Virus record (IMG/VR): IMGVR_UViG_3300046736_000076
Location: 1 to 41,373 of that record
Reading direction: 5' to 3' (one strand)
DNA: 41,373 nucleotides
Source of the DNA: a virus
Part shown: in pieces, positions 8,142-17,193 of the stretch
Numbering within the stretch: the first letter of the stretch is position 1
How the letters are laid out: every line of letters begins with the position of its first letter
Made by a program: the position numbers and the translations under genes
Notes under the pieces: model-generated
Seen by the model: the letters and a program-made list of their open reading frames with translations, nothing else
What the model was told of the DNA's origin: nothing
Database searches by the model: none

Positions 8142-9284
8142 ATGAGTGGTGGAAAAGGGGCACCGCCGCCGGTTGACTACGCGGCTGCGGCCAAGCAACA
8201 AGGCGCGGCGAACAAAGAGACTGCCATCACCGAATGGCTGCTCAACAACGTCAACCAGAAAACGCCGTACGGCAGCAAGACCATCACCAAGACCGGGCCG
8301 GGAGACACCGACTACGAGTTGACGACGACGCTCGACCCTGCGAGTCAGAAGCGACTCGACACGCAGAACGAGTTGCAGCAGGGCTATCTCGGGATGGGGG
8401 GAGCATCCCTCGACCGGGTGCGCGAGGCGCTGGGCAAGGACTTCGACACGTCCGGCCTTCCGGCGTTGACCGGCGGTCCGGGCGCTGGCCCCGGCATGGC
8501 CCGCGCCAACATGGCGGGCATCCCTGGAGTGTCGCAGGGTGGGGCGGAGATGGGGCCGCTGACGCGATCTATCATCGGTGCCGACCCCAACACGCGCGGC
8601 AAGGTCGAGGAAGCGTTGTACGACCGTTTCTCATCGCGCTTTGAGCCTGCGGCGCGGGCGGCGCAGGAGGCGCAGGACGCCAAGATCGCCAACATGGGCG
8701 GCGTCACCACATCAGCCGGTGCCAAGGCGATGCAGAACCAGTTGCTGACCAGCCAAGGCGATCAGCGGCGGCAGGCGATCAGCGACGCCATCGAAAAGGG
8801 CGGCGCGGAAGAATCGCGCATGCAGCAGTTGGCGCAGAACGCCGGTCAGTTCATGAACACGGCGGAAGGCCAGCGCTTCCAAGAGCAGCTTGCGAATAAG
8901 GAACAGGCCAACGCCGCGCAGAACCAATCGTTGCAACAGATGCTGTCCGTGCTGGGCTTCAACAACCAAGGCGCGCAGCAGGAGCATGGCAACGCGGTGG
9001 CCGGTGCGCAGTTGCAGAACCAAGCGCGCGGCCAGGGCATGCAGGAGTTGGCGAACCTGCGCAGCATGCCGGTGAACGAATTGATGGCGATGATTTCCGG
9101 CACCCAAGTCAACAACCCGCAGTTCCAGAACGTGACCGGCACGCAGATTCAGACCACACCGTGGATGCAGGCGGCGCAGAACACCGGGGCGCAGAACAAG
9201 GACATCACAACGGCGAAGAACGCGGGCATGAACAGCATGATGAGCGGGGTCGGTGCGCTGGGCGGCGCAGCGATGATGGCGTGA
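8142..9284 (+). CDS. Probable DNA-ejection / internal virion protein
   Basis: 380 residues with a GGAGACAGG ribosome-binding site. The N-terminal 100 residues contain a beta-type segment typical of podophage ejection proteins (QKTPYGSKTITKTGPGDTDY, ELTTTLDPASQKRLDTQNEL). The centre and C-terminal half are Gln/Ala-rich helices (RFSSRFEPAARAAQEAQDAK, NQLLTSQGDQRRQAISDAI) followed by 'ELMAMISGTQVNNPQF'. The 'NPYGS.TW...GPG...Y..T..L.P..Q..' pattern recurs in virion proteins encoded between tail tube and fibre. It presumably travels inside the head and exits with the DNA. It overlaps the next gene by TGATG. Confidence 0.7.
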   Translation: MSGGKGAPPPVDYAAAAKQQGAANKETAITEWLLNNVNQKTPYGSKTITKTGPGDTDYELTTTLDPASQKRLDTQNELQQGYLGMGGASLDRVREALGKDFDTSGLPALTGGPGAGPGMARANMAGIPGVSQGGAEMGPLTRSIIGADPNTRGKVEEALYDRFSSRFEPAARAAQEAQDAKIANMGGVTTSAGAKAMQNQLLTSQGDQRRQAISDAIEKGGAEESRMQQLAQNAGQFMNTAEGQRFQEQLANKEQANAAQNQSLQQMLSVLGFNNQGAQQEHGNAVAGAQLQNQARGQGMQELANLRSMPVNELMAMISGTQVNNPQFQNVTGTQIQTTPWMQAAQNTGAQNKDITTAKNAGMNSMMSGVGALGGAAMMA

Positions 9285-10009
9285 TGTTCAGCCTCGACGA
9301 CAAAGTGGTGATGCAGTTCTCGGGCGGCAGGGATGCGCTCGCCTGCCTGTACCTGCTGCGCGAGCATTGGGACCGCATGGTGGTGATGTGGTGCGACACC
9401 GGCGACGCGCTGCCGGAAACGCATGAACAGATGGCACAGGTGGCGGCGATGGTCAGCACCTTCATGACCGTGAAAGGCAATCAGCCTGCGCAAATTGAAC
9501 GCTGGGGGTTGCCCGCCGATGTGGTCAGCGTGTGGGGCACGCCGCTCGGGAAGATCATGCGTGTCAACAGCGTGATGTCGGCGGTGCAGACACCGTTTGC
9601 CTGCTGCGAGGAGAACATCTGGCGTCCGTTGGACCGTGCTTGCAAGTCGCTCGGTGCAACGGTCATCGTCCGTGGACAGCGCAACGACGAGGGCACCAAA
9701 GGTCCGATCCGCAGCGGCCACATCCAGAACGGCGTGAAGTATGTGTTCCCGTTGGAGGAGTGGACCGAGGGACAGGTGAACGCCTACTTGCAGTCGATGG
9801 GCGTGCCGCTGCCGAAGCACTACGGCTACTTCAATTCATCGTTGGATTGCGGACACTGCACGGCGTTCCTGTCCGAGAACGCGGGCAAGATGCGTTACCT
9901 GCGCGAACACCATCCTGACGTGCATGCCGATGTCGAGCAGCGTCTGGGCAAGATCATGCTCGGCGCGGCCACCGAGTTGCAGCATGTCGTACAAGCGATG
10001 AAGGAATAG
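9284..10009 (+). CDS. PAPS-reductase-like PP-loop protein
   Basis: 241 residues. It belongs to the adenine nucleotide alpha-hydrolase-like family of PAPS reductases, DndC and related enzymes: strand QFSGGRDALACLYLL carries the PP-loop (S13-G-G-R-D17), with Ala replacing the usual Ser after Asp. MVVMWCDTGDALPETHEQM is the family's second strand and helix. CC at 107-108, 'VIVRGQRNDE' at 128-136 and CGHC at 189-192 complete the core. The ECGLH-type catalytic motif of assimilatory reductases is absent, so sulfate reduction is unlikely; paired cysteines could bind a metal or Fe-S cluster, or take part in nucleic acid thiolation. It sits inside the virion gene block, coupled by TGATG to the gene before and two bases from the next. 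Confidence 0.85.
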   Translation: MFSLDDKVVMQFSGGRDALACLYLLREHWDRMVVMWCDTGDALPETHEQMAQVAAMVSTFMTVKGNQPAQIERWGLPADVVSVWGTPLGKIMRVNSVMSAVQTPFACCEENIWRPLDRACKSLGATVIVRGQRNDEGTKGPIRSGHIQNGVKYVFPLEEWTEGQVNAYLQSMGVPLPKHYGYFNSSLDCGHCTAFLSENAGKMRYLREHHPDVHADVEQRLGKIMLGAATELQHVVQAMKE

Positions 10010-10011
10010 CG

Positions 10012-10317
10012 ATGGCTGATGAAATGGTGGGCGCGGCTGAAACGATGGATGAGATGCGTCGTCGCAGGATGATGCAGAAGATGCTGGAGTCGCAGGCTGC
10101 TGCGCCGCTGCAATCATCTGACGCTGCGCCGATGTCGCCGCTGCAACCGCTGGGGCAGATTGCCAACGCCGCCGCCGCGCAGTACGGCGCGAACAAGGCC
10201 GCACCCGCGCTGGCTCCGGTGCCGGGTGACGGCGTGGGTCCACCTGCGCTGGCTGCGGGTGCGGGTGGTGGCATCTCGGACATCCTCAAGAAATTGATGT
10301 CCGGCATGGGGGGCTGA
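10012..10317 (+). CDS. Small virion-region protein related to the N-terminus of its neighbour
   Basis: 101 residues: acidic start (MADEMVGAAETMDEM), basic Met-rich helix (RRRRMMQKMLESQ), then PLQPLGQIANAAAAQYGANKA and a Gly/Ala/Pro tail ending in ISDILKKLMSGMGG. The order 'RRR-M..-L...-PLGQIA-A' is repeated in the first 60 residues of the next gene, which suggests duplication of a short targeting or assembly segment. It is two bases after the PP-loop gene. The function is unknown; a minor internal virion protein is plausible. Confidence 0.6.
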   Translation: MADEMVGAAETMDEMRRRRMMQKMLESQAAAPLQSSDAAPMSPLQPLGQIANAAAAQYGANKAAPALAPVPGDGVGPPALAAGAGGGISDILKKLMSGMGG

Positions 10318-10318
10318 C

Positions 10319-11809
10319 ATGGCGACTGTGGACACCGACTTCGACACCAAAGCTGCTGCGCTCGTCCGTCGTCGCAAGATGGCGGAGTTGCTGCAAGCGG
10401 AGTCGCTGAAGCCGTTCGCGGGTGCAGGCAACGTCGGGCGTACGTCGTTCCTTGAACCGCTCGGTCAGATTGCCAAGGCGTTCGCTGGCGCGCACATGGG
10501 CAAGGGCATCGACACCGAGGAAGCGGCCAACGAGGCGGCGCGCGAAACGGCGTTCCAGGATGTGATGAAGCGGCGTCCGATGGGTACGCCGGAAATTCCG
10601 GCGGTCCCGGCGACGCCGGATCGCCCCGGTGCGCCCGCTATTCCGGGTGAGACTCGTCCACCCAGCCCGATGCTCGGTGAGCAGCAAACGCTGGACGCCA
10701 TGTTCAACCAAGCGGCACCCACGCCGTCGTTGAGCGAACTCGGGCCGCAGCCGATGCCGAAACTGGCGCCTGCACAGCCCGCCGGGCCGATGATCCCTGG
10801 CACGCCGGAGATTGCTGCGGTGCCCGCGAAGCGCGCGACGACGGCAGAGATGATTCCGTGGGCGGCGGACCTTGCGCGCACCACCGCGACCGGCAAAGAC
10901 CTCGCCAAGCAGGTGTACGCCAACCTCATCCCGAAGGAACTGACGCCGGAACAGATCGAAGATATGAAGCTGCGGCGCGAGTTGCAGGCGGCGACCTTGG
11001 AGAACACACGCGTCAACCAGATGGCGGAGAACGAACGCAAGATGCAGGCGGCGCGCGATATTCTCGCGGACAAGAAGTCGTCGCGCGAGGATAAGGAGCG
11101 GGCGGACAAAGCACTCATTGATGGGCGCATCGAAGTTGCGCGCATCATGGCGGGCGCCGTGCGCGACCGTGGCAGCAAGGGCGACGACTTCAAGATCACC
11201 ACCAGCATCGACAACAACGGGCGCGCGCTGCGCGAGAAGAACGGCGTCCACTACCAAGTGCGGTCCGACGGCACCATCAGCGACAAGCCGTACGCGGGTG
11301 CGGTCACGCCGCAGTCGGTGCATGAAAAGAGTGTCGAGGCGATTCGCAAGGGCGACGAGGCAATCCGCGACATGGAGAGCATCTCCAAAGCGGTGACCGC
11401 CGACCCCGCGATCTACGGTACGCGCGCGCAATGGGCGTCGCACGCACCCACGGCATTCGGCATGCAGAAAACTGCGAGTGGGTTGGACGTGAATCAGTCC
11501 GCCATCCGTTCACAGGCGGCGGCGATGACGGCGGTGTACACGCATTCGTTGTACGGCGCATCGTTCAGCGGAACAGAGCAAGCCAAGGCCAAGGGCTTCG
11601 TCATCAACGACAACGACCCGCCGGAGGAAGTGCAGCGCAAGCTGAAGGGCCGCATGGACCTGGAGAAAGAACACATGCTCGGACGGCCCGCAGCGGCGCA
11701 GTCTGCGTACGCGCAGCGTGCGCCGGGTGCAGCACCGGCAGCGGGCGATGGTAGCGGACCGTCAGCGGGATGGGGGAAGGCGACGCCGGTTGGCCCAGCG
11801 AGTCCATGA
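10319..11809 (+). CDS. Probable internal virion / DNA-ejection protein
   Basis: 496 residues. Residues 1-70 carry the 'VRRRKMAELLQ..-EPLGQIAKAFAGAHMGKGI' segment shared with the preceding 101-residue protein. A Pro-rich linker follows (about 95-180), with repeats of 'GTPEIPAVPATP' and 'GTPEIAAVPAKR'. A long charged helical stretch (about 200-290, RRELQAATLENTRVNQMAEN and KKSSREDKERADKALIDGR) is likely coiled coil. The remaining part is mixed and ends in a disordered Ala/Pro tail. Similar architecture is common in ejected core proteins. It overlaps the next start by ATGA, showing coupled synthesis. Confidence 0.65.
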   Translation: MATVDTDFDTKAAALVRRRKMAELLQAESLKPFAGAGNVGRTSFLEPLGQIAKAFAGAHMGKGIDTEEAANEAARETAFQDVMKRRPMGTPEIPAVPATPDRPGAPAIPGETRPPSPMLGEQQTLDAMFNQAAPTPSLSELGPQPMPKLAPAQPAGPMIPGTPEIAAVPAKRATTAEMIPWAADLARTTATGKDLAKQVYANLIPKELTPEQIEDMKLRRELQAATLENTRVNQMAENERKMQAARDILADKKSSREDKERADKALIDGRIEVARIMAGAVRDRGSKGDDFKITTSIDNNGRALREKNGVHYQVRSDGTISDKPYAGAVTPQSVHEKSVEAIRKGDEAIRDMESISKAVTADPAIYGTRAQWASHAPTAFGMQKTASGLDVNQSAIRSQAAAMTAVYTHSLYGASFSGTEQAKAKGFVINDNDPPEEVQRKLKGRMDLEKEHMLGRPAAAQSAYAQRAPGAAPAAGDGSGPSAGWGKATPVGPASP

Positions 11810-13755
11810 TGGCAATGATTAACTACAGGATCAAGGCGCCGGACGGCAAGGAACTCATCATTCCGGGACCGGAGGGGGCAACGCAGGCGGAGATTCAAGC
11901 CGAGGCGTCGCGTCAGTACACGCCTGACCCGAAGGTCATGGCGTCGCTCGCCACGTCGAAGGCTGCATCCGAAAAGCTGGACAAGCAGATTGCGTCCGGC
12001 GCCGACAACCCGAACAGCCCGGTCGCGGAGATGGGCGGCGGCGAGCGCTTCATCGGCGGCATGGGCGCGGGCGTACGCGGCAAGTGGCTCGGCGCCAAGC
12101 AACTCGCCAACTCGGTGTCCGGTGGCCTCATCGGAGATGAGGCAGCGCTGAAAGCGGAAGCCGCCGAGAAGGAGCGTCTGGACAAGAAGCTGACGGACAC
12201 CGGCATGGGCAGCTTCGGTGAGTCCGTTGGCAAGCTGCTGCCGGACTTGCTGCTCGGTGGTGGCGTCGGCGGCGGCGCGCGTCGCCTGGCGTCGGAAGCG
12301 GTGGTTCGTGCGCCGATGATCCCGAAGATGCTTGCGTCCGTGCTGCCGAAGGTCACGTCCACCCAGGTCAAGCGCGCGATCCCGGCCATCGCGGCGTCGT
12401 CCGGCATGGGCGCGGAGAGCGCGGTGACGGAGCCGGGCAAGGATTACGACGCATCCGACCAAGGCACGATGGGCGCGATCATCGGGCCGGTGGCCGATGT
12501 CGTCGCGCGCGGCGCGGGCCGCGTCATCAGCCCGCGCTGGAACGCGGGCAAGGCGGCGGTCAAGGAACATCTTGAGCAACTCACCGACTTGCCGATGCTC
12601 ACGCACGCGGTAACGGACAGCAAGGTGCTGAAGGCGATGACCAACGCGCTGGAAGGCATCCCGGTGTTCGGACAGGGCGTCAAGAGCGCGCGCGAAAAGA
12701 GCTACGGACAGATCACCAAGGAAATCACCGGCGAGGCAGGCGCTCCGTCGAAGTCGCTTACGCAGTCGGAAGCGCTGGCGATGAAGGAACGGCTGGGACG
12801 GACAGCCGACGCGTTTGAGGCTGGACCCGACGTGCCGCTGACCGAGATGTCGTCGAACCTGGCGAAAACCGTGGACAAGTACGCGCCGCCGGTGTCCGGT
12901 CGCGCGTCGTCGCCCGCTATCGCACGGACGGAGCGCGCCATCGAAGCGTCGTCCGCGCAGCCGTCACCGACGCCGACCGTTCCCGGCATCTTCAACACCA
13001 TCAACAAGAACGCCGCCGCGCAGCCCGGCGCGAAAATCTTCAACACCATCGAACAGGCGGGCGCCGACCTTTCGCCTGGACGCGGCGTGGTGGCGCCGTC
13101 GGTGGCACCGGGATCGCCGCCGAACGTGCCGACGCTGACCGCGAAGCAGGTGATGCACGAACGCAGCTTGGCGTCCGAGATTGCCGGTGATCCGGCGACC
13201 AAGGCCGAGGAGCGCGAGGCGGCGCGCAACATCCGCGACCAACTCGACAAGGCGCTGGAAAACACGCTGCCGGACGAAGGCAAGGAAGCGTATCGGCTGT
13301 GGAAGAAGCAGTACGGCGCGTCGCAGAAAGTGGTGGGCGCGGGGCTGACCAAGGAAGGTTTCGTCCCTGCCGAGAAGTACGTCCAGCAGTTGAAGCCCAG
13401 CCAGCAGATCGCGCCGGAAACGACGTTGCAGAAGCGTGCGGTGGCGATGGCGAACCTGCTGCCCAGCCCGTCGCTGGCCGAGAACCGCTCGCTGATGGTG
13501 AAGTTCCTGATGGGCGCGTCGATCCCCGGCGCGGGCGCGGCGGTGGGCGGGTTGACCGGCGATCCCGGCAACTCGGCAACGGGTGCGCTGGGTGCGATGA
13601 CGCTGGCGTCGATGCTGCTGGGTAAGGGCGGCGCCAAGTACATGACCGGCAAGCACGACAGCAAGGTCGGCAAGGCTATTCAATCGGAAGGCGTGCGTGA
13701 GAGCCTGCGTCGCCTGGCTCGCACGTTGGGTGGCGAAGCAGTCGCAGGACCGTAA
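11806..13755 (+). CDS. Large internal virion protein
   Basis: 649 residues from the ATG at 11806 (ATGA overlap with the previous stop). The opening MINYRIKAPDGKELIIPGPE, followed by GATQAEIQAEASRQY, is a short beta-helix module seen at the N-terminus of many phage virion and ejection proteins. After it come glycine-rich hydrophobic stretches that could insert in membrane (LLPDLLLGGGVGGGARRL near 160; ASIPGAGAAVGGLTGDPGNS near 580) and long Ala/Lys/Glu helices. The size and alternating amphipathic/hydrophobic composition fit a protein that helps DNA cross the cell envelope. No lysozyme or transglycosylase motif could be identified. Confidence 0.7.
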   Translation: MMAMINYRIKAPDGKELIIPGPEGATQAEIQAEASRQYTPDPKVMASLATSKAASEKLDKQIASGADNPNSPVAEMGGGERFIGGMGAGVRGKWLGAKQLANSVSGGLIGDEAALKAEAAEKERLDKKLTDTGMGSFGESVGKLLPDLLLGGGVGGGARRLASEAVVRAPMIPKMLASVLPKVTSTQVKRAIPAIAASSGMGAESAVTEPGKDYDASDQGTMGAIIGPVADVVARGAGRVISPRWNAGKAAVKEHLEQLTDLPMLTHAVTDSKVLKAMTNALEGIPVFGQGVKSAREKSYGQITKEITGEAGAPSKSLTQSEALAMKERLGRTADAFEAGPDVPLTEMSSNLAKTVDKYAPPVSGRASSPAIARTERAIEASSAQPSPTPTVPGIFNTINKNAAAQPGAKIFNTIEQAGADLSPGRGVVAPSVAPGSPPNVPTLTAKQVMHERSLASEIAGDPATKAEEREAARNIRDQLDKALENTLPDEGKEAYRLWKKQYGASQKVVGAGLTKEGFVPAEKYVQQLKPSQQIAPETTLQKRAVAMANLLPSPSLAENRSLMVKFLMGASIPGAGAAVGGLTGDPGNSATGALGAMTLASMLLGKGGAKYMTGKHDSKVGKAIQSEGVRESLRRLARTLGGEAVAGP

Positions 13756-13774
13756 CGGACAAAGGACAACGGAC

Positions 13775-14971
13775 ATGCCACGCAACGGAAGCGGTACCTA
13801 CATCCTGCCCGCCGGTAACCCGGTGGTGCCGGGCACCGTTATTCAAACGGCGTGGGCCAACTCGACCATGAGCGACATCGCGGCAGCGCTCACCGCGTCG
13901 CTGACGGCGGACGGACAAACGTCGCCGGTCGCCAACCTGCCGATGGGTGGCTTCAAGTTCACTGGCGTCGCACCGGCCACTAGCAACGACGAGTTCGCCA
14001 CCGCCGGACAGGTGCAGCACCAATCGTTCAACGTCATCACCGGCGCGGCGATGGCGGTGGTGAATGCGTATACCGGCGGCTTGCCGCTCGGCATCACCAC
14101 CTTCACCAACGGCATGTTCGTCATCTTGGTGGTGCCGACGCCGGGCAGCAACACCGGCCCGGCGACGTTGGCGATCAACGGCGGCGCGGCCAACAACATC
14201 GTCGATGGCATCGGTGGTCCGTTGAGCGCAGGCGCGCTCGGCCCCGGCGGCATCGCGCTGCTCGGCTGGGACGGCACCAACTGGCGCAGCGTGCTGGGCG
14301 GCGCGGGCAGCGCGCTCGGCTACGTCCCGGTGAACAAGGCCGGTGACACCATGACCGGCGCGCTCACGGTGCCGACGCCGCTGACCATCACGGCACCCAC
14401 GGCACCCGGTGGCGCGTATGTCTGGCCGAAAGCACTGTGGGTTCCCAACACCGGACAGTCCTTCGGTGGCTTCCAGTTCAAGGCCAACGACGGCACCAAC
14501 CCTGACATCTTCGGTTCCTACGTTACGACGCGCGCGGAGGCGCCGTGGGTGGCGGGCAACACCTCGGCCAACATTCAGTTTCACGTCACCCCGGTCGGCT
14601 TCACCGGCCCGGTGTTCGCCGGGATCATCAACGGCAACCAGACTTTCCGTTCGCAGAAGGGTTTCTATACCACCGCCGTGGTTCTGACCCCAGCGGCGGG
14701 GGCGACCATCACACTCGACTTCACCGTGGACGGACAGTCGGTCATCATCACCCTCGCCGGGAACCTGACCATCGCCAACTGGATCATCCCGGCCGGGGCG
14801 ATGGGGCGCATCCAGTTCACCAACACCAATCTCGGCACGGTGACCTTCCCCGGCTACGTCCGCTGGCCGCTCGGTGTGGTGCCCAACCTCGCCGCCGGGA
14901 CGCTGAAGCAGGCGCTGGTGTCCGGCACCAACAACAACATCAACGTGCTGGCGAACGCGAGCGCGTACTGA
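13775..14971 (+). CDS. Tail fibre / receptor-binding protein
   Basis: 398 residues. The N-terminus is the typical podophage fibre anchor: MPRNGSGTYILPAGNPVVPG, then TWANSTMSDIAAALTASL-type and 'DGQTSPVANLPMGGFKFTGV'. 'GYVPVNKAGDTMTGALTV' (about 183-200) is the phage tail-collar-type repeat also seen in fibres. The C-terminal half is beta-rich (ITLDFTVDGQSVIITLAGNL) and presumably forms the distal trimeric tip. The start is the ATG at 13775. It would bind the host surface receptor. No chaperone domain or diversity-generating template repeat was seen. Confidence 0.85.
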   Translation: MPRNGSGTYILPAGNPVVPGTVIQTAWANSTMSDIAAALTASLTADGQTSPVANLPMGGFKFTGVAPATSNDEFATAGQVQHQSFNVITGAAMAVVNAYTGGLPLGITTFTNGMFVILVVPTPGSNTGPATLAINGGAANNIVDGIGGPLSAGALGPGGIALLGWDGTNWRSVLGGAGSALGYVPVNKAGDTMTGALTVPTPLTITAPTAPGGAYVWPKALWVPNTGQSFGGFQFKANDGTNPDIFGSYVTTRAEAPWVAGNTSANIQFHVTPVGFTGPVFAGIINGNQTFRSQKGFYTTAVVLTPAAGATITLDFTVDGQSVIITLAGNLTIANWIIPAGAMGRIQFTNTNLGTVTFPGYVRWPLGVVPNLAAGTLKQALVSGTNNNINVLANASAY

Positions 14972-14972
14972 C

Positions 14973-16232
14973 ATGGCGATCAGCATCACCAAGATCAGTG
15001 GCAACGGTCAGTCCGCCAAGCTGAATGCGCTGTACAACAACAACCTGCAAGTGCAGGTGTCGGACAACGCCACCATCCCGCCGACGCTCATCACGTCAGG
15101 CACGGTGTCGTTCCAGAACATCAACAATCTGGTGACGCAACCCGCAGCACCGTTCAACGGTGCCGGGTCGCAGACCGGAGAACTCGGCCCCGGCGGTTAC
15201 GCCAGCACCAGCATCAAGCCGCGCGCCAACGGCGTCGCGGGCAAGGTGACCATCCGCTGCTGGGGCTTCGGTGCGGAAACCAACTTCACGCTGACCAACA
15301 AGGCACCGTCAGGCACGGCGGCGGCGTCGGAGATTGCCCTCACCGCAGGCGACAACCAAGTCGTCCTGCAAGGCGGTGGTGCGCCCATCGCGCCCATCGT
15401 CAAGGTCACCGACCAGTACGACGCGGCGTTCCCCGGCGCGTCGGTGACGTGGGTGCTGCCAAGCAGCGGCGCGTCCGGCACGTTCACGGTGGGCGGCGGC
15501 ACCAGTACAACGTCTACGACCGACGCGAGCGGCTTCGCCACTTGCCCGGCGTTCACAGCCAACTCACAGTTGGGGCCGTGGGCGATGGAGGCGCGCGTCA
15601 CCAGCGACACGTCGCTCAGTGTCGATGTCCACTTCAACACCAACCCGTCCTCGGGCACTGAAGTCTGCGTCAACCTGATCGTGCCGACGACGAGCGTGTC
15701 GGCGGTCAACCCCGGCTCGCAGTTCGCATGGATCAACCCCGCCAATTGGCCGACGGCAGGCGTCGCGCAGGTGACCATCAACAACTCGTTCGCAACGGCG
15801 CTGTCGGACTTGCTCGCTGCGTCCGGCTTCGGCGCGACGATTGCCGCGATCCCCAACGGCGCGGAAATCACCCGGCTGACGTATCAGCAGGACACGCAAC
15901 GCACGGGCGACATTAGTACACAGTTGAAGATTGCGTTTGAGAACACGTCGTTCGCTTCGCCGCGCGTGACGACGAACAACGTAGTCACCCCACCCGGCGC
16001 GTTCGCTAATAACACCTTCACATGGACGACCTTCAGCACGCCCAACCCCGGTAGCAAGCTGCTCGGCAGTGATGTGAAGTCGGCCAACTTCCGCATCGTG
16101 CAGTATGTGGATACATCCGTAGTGTCAGGCACCAGCGCGTTTATCCAAGTAAAGAATCTCAAGGTGTCCATCTGCTACATCGAACCGGCAGCGGGCGGCG
16201 GTGCTGGCGCGGCGCAATTCTGTGAAGTCTAG
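14973..16232 (+). CDS. Ig-like (Big_1-type) virion protein, probable fibre partner
   Basis: 419 residues, one base after the fibre gene. The N-terminal 105 residues are beta-rich with GELGPGGYASTSIKPRANGVAG. Residues about 108-215 match a bacterial Ig-like group 1 domain: ASEIALTAGDNQVVLQGGG, VKVTDQYDAAFPGASVTWVL, then 'G..G..T..T.A.GFAT.P..TAN...G.W.M.A'. Such domains decorate phage heads and tails and help binding to carbohydrate surfaces. The C-terminal part (about 225-419) is another beta-sandwich-like domain with few charges. Likely located at the fibre or head surface; the exact site is not determinable. Confidence 0.7.
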   Translation: MAISITKISGNGQSAKLNALYNNNLQVQVSDNATIPPTLITSGTVSFQNINNLVTQPAAPFNGAGSQTGELGPGGYASTSIKPRANGVAGKVTIRCWGFGAETNFTLTNKAPSGTAAASEIALTAGDNQVVLQGGGAPIAPIVKVTDQYDAAFPGASVTWVLPSSGASGTFTVGGGTSTTSTTDASGFATCPAFTANSQLGPWAMEARVTSDTSLSVDVHFNTNPSSGTEVCVNLIVPTTSVSAVNPGSQFAWINPANWPTAGVAQVTINNSFATALSDLLAASGFGATIAAIPNGAEITRLTYQQDTQRTGDISTQLKIAFENTSFASPRVTTNNVVTPPGAFANNTFTWTTFSTPNPGSKLLGSDVKSANFRIVQYVDTSVVSGTSAFIQVKNLKVSICYIEPAAGGGAGAAQFCEV

Positions 16233-16392
16233 CCTTCTCGTATGGACGGTGTGCGCGCTCATCGTGGCGGCGTGTATCGTGCTGGTGCTGTACGGGTGTC
16301 AGACCGTCACCGTGCAGATCGGTGACACGCCGTCCGCCGACCGTGCGGTGGGGCAACGGACGGATGTCAACAAGAAGGAGAAGTCACCATGA
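16222..16392 (+). CDS. Small membrane-anchored protein
   Basis: 56 residues if started at the GTG at 16222 (11-base overlap with the previous gene); a GTG at 16201 would add seven residues including two Arg. One long hydrophobic segment (LLVWTVCALIVAACIVLVLY) is followed by GCQTVTVQ and a charged soluble tail ending NKKEKSP. VAAC and LYGC both partly resemble lipoboxes, so it is either a single-pass anchor or a lipoprotein. It overlaps the next lipoprotein gene by ATGA. The pair could be spanin-like, linking inner and outer membranes at lysis, but the sequences do not prove it. Confidence 0.6.
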   Translation: MKSSLLVWTVCALIVAACIVLVLYGCQTVTVQIGDTPSADRAVGQRTDVNKKEKSP

Positions 16393-17156
16393 GGCGCATC
16401 GTCGTCGCCGCATCGTTGCTGCTGGTCGGTTGTCAAACAACGCTCGACCCGAACTACGCGTTGCAGTTGGAATCGTACCGGCTCACCATCACCAGCCAGC
16501 AGAACGTCGAAGTCGCCAAGGCGCACGCGGAAGCCGCGCGCTACAACGCGATGGCTGCCATCGCGGAACGCGGCAACGAGCAGAGCAGGCAGATGGCGAT
16601 CCTCGCGCTGGCGCTGGCGCGCAGCGGTGGCGGCGACGTGAAGATGATCCCGGCGGCGCTGCCCAACCCGCCGGAGAACCAAGAGGACCGTGCGCTGAAG
16701 TGGGCGGCAATCTTCGCCGGTCCGGTTATGTCCGTCGCGCAGGGCTACTTCGGGTATCGGCTTGGCGTCACGCAGAGCAACAACACCGCCAACTCCACCA
16801 TCGCCAGCTATAACGCGCTGTCCGCTACGTCCGTCGCGGGCTTCAACGCCAACCGTGACATCGCCAACAGCGGCTTCAACTCTAACAGCAGCATCGCGGG
16901 CAACGGGTTCTACACGGCGGCGACCATCGCCAACGGCGGCTTCGCCACCATCGGTGACATCGTGCAGTCGGTGTCGCGGCCCAACATCACAGTGACGAAC
17001 GGTGTGATCGGTCGCGGCAGCTACACCGGCCCCAACTCCGGGGCCAATTCCGGCAACTCGGGGCGCATCAATTCGGACGATAATACGACGACTCGCAATT
17101 GCTCGGGACCGACGACGGACAACAACACGGACAGCGGCAACCCGCGCAACTGCTAG
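16389..17156 (+). CDS. Phage lipoprotein with coiled coil and 11-residue repeats
   Basis: 255 residues. The N-terminus MRRIVVAASLLLVGCQTT is a clean type II signal peptide (lipobox LVGC, lipidated Cys15). Residues 30-75 form a charged Ala-rich coiled coil (NVEVAKAHAEAARYNAMAAI). Around 105-130 is a hydrophobic stretch. Residues about 150-185 repeat an 11-residue unit: IANSGFNSNSS, IAGNGFYTAAT, IANGGFATIGD. The tail is Asn/Gly/Ser/Thr-rich and probably disordered. The AAGGAG ribosome-binding site lies inside the preceding gene. Its place just before the holin-like gene suggests a role in lysis (outer spanin) or envelope modification; both are inferences. Confidence 0.7.
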   Translation: MRRIVVAASLLLVGCQTTLDPNYALQLESYRLTITSQQNVEVAKAHAEAARYNAMAAIAERGNEQSRQMAILALALARSGGGDVKMIPAALPNPPENQEDRALKWAAIFAGPVMSVAQGYFGYRLGVTQSNNTANSTIASYNALSATSVAGFNANRDIANSGFNSNSSIAGNGFYTAATIANGGFATIGDIVQSVSRPNITVTNGVIGRGSYTGPNSGANSGNSGRINSDDNTTTRNCSGPTTDNNTDSGNPRNC

Positions 17157-17193
17157 GGAAGTACCCGCGTTTCTAACCAACAAGGAGCAGCAC

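Noticed and set aside
9284-10009. Assimilatory PAPS reductase for sulfur metabolism
   Set aside because: The PP-loop is altered and the catalytic Cys motif is not present, so a sulfate-reduction role was not assigned.
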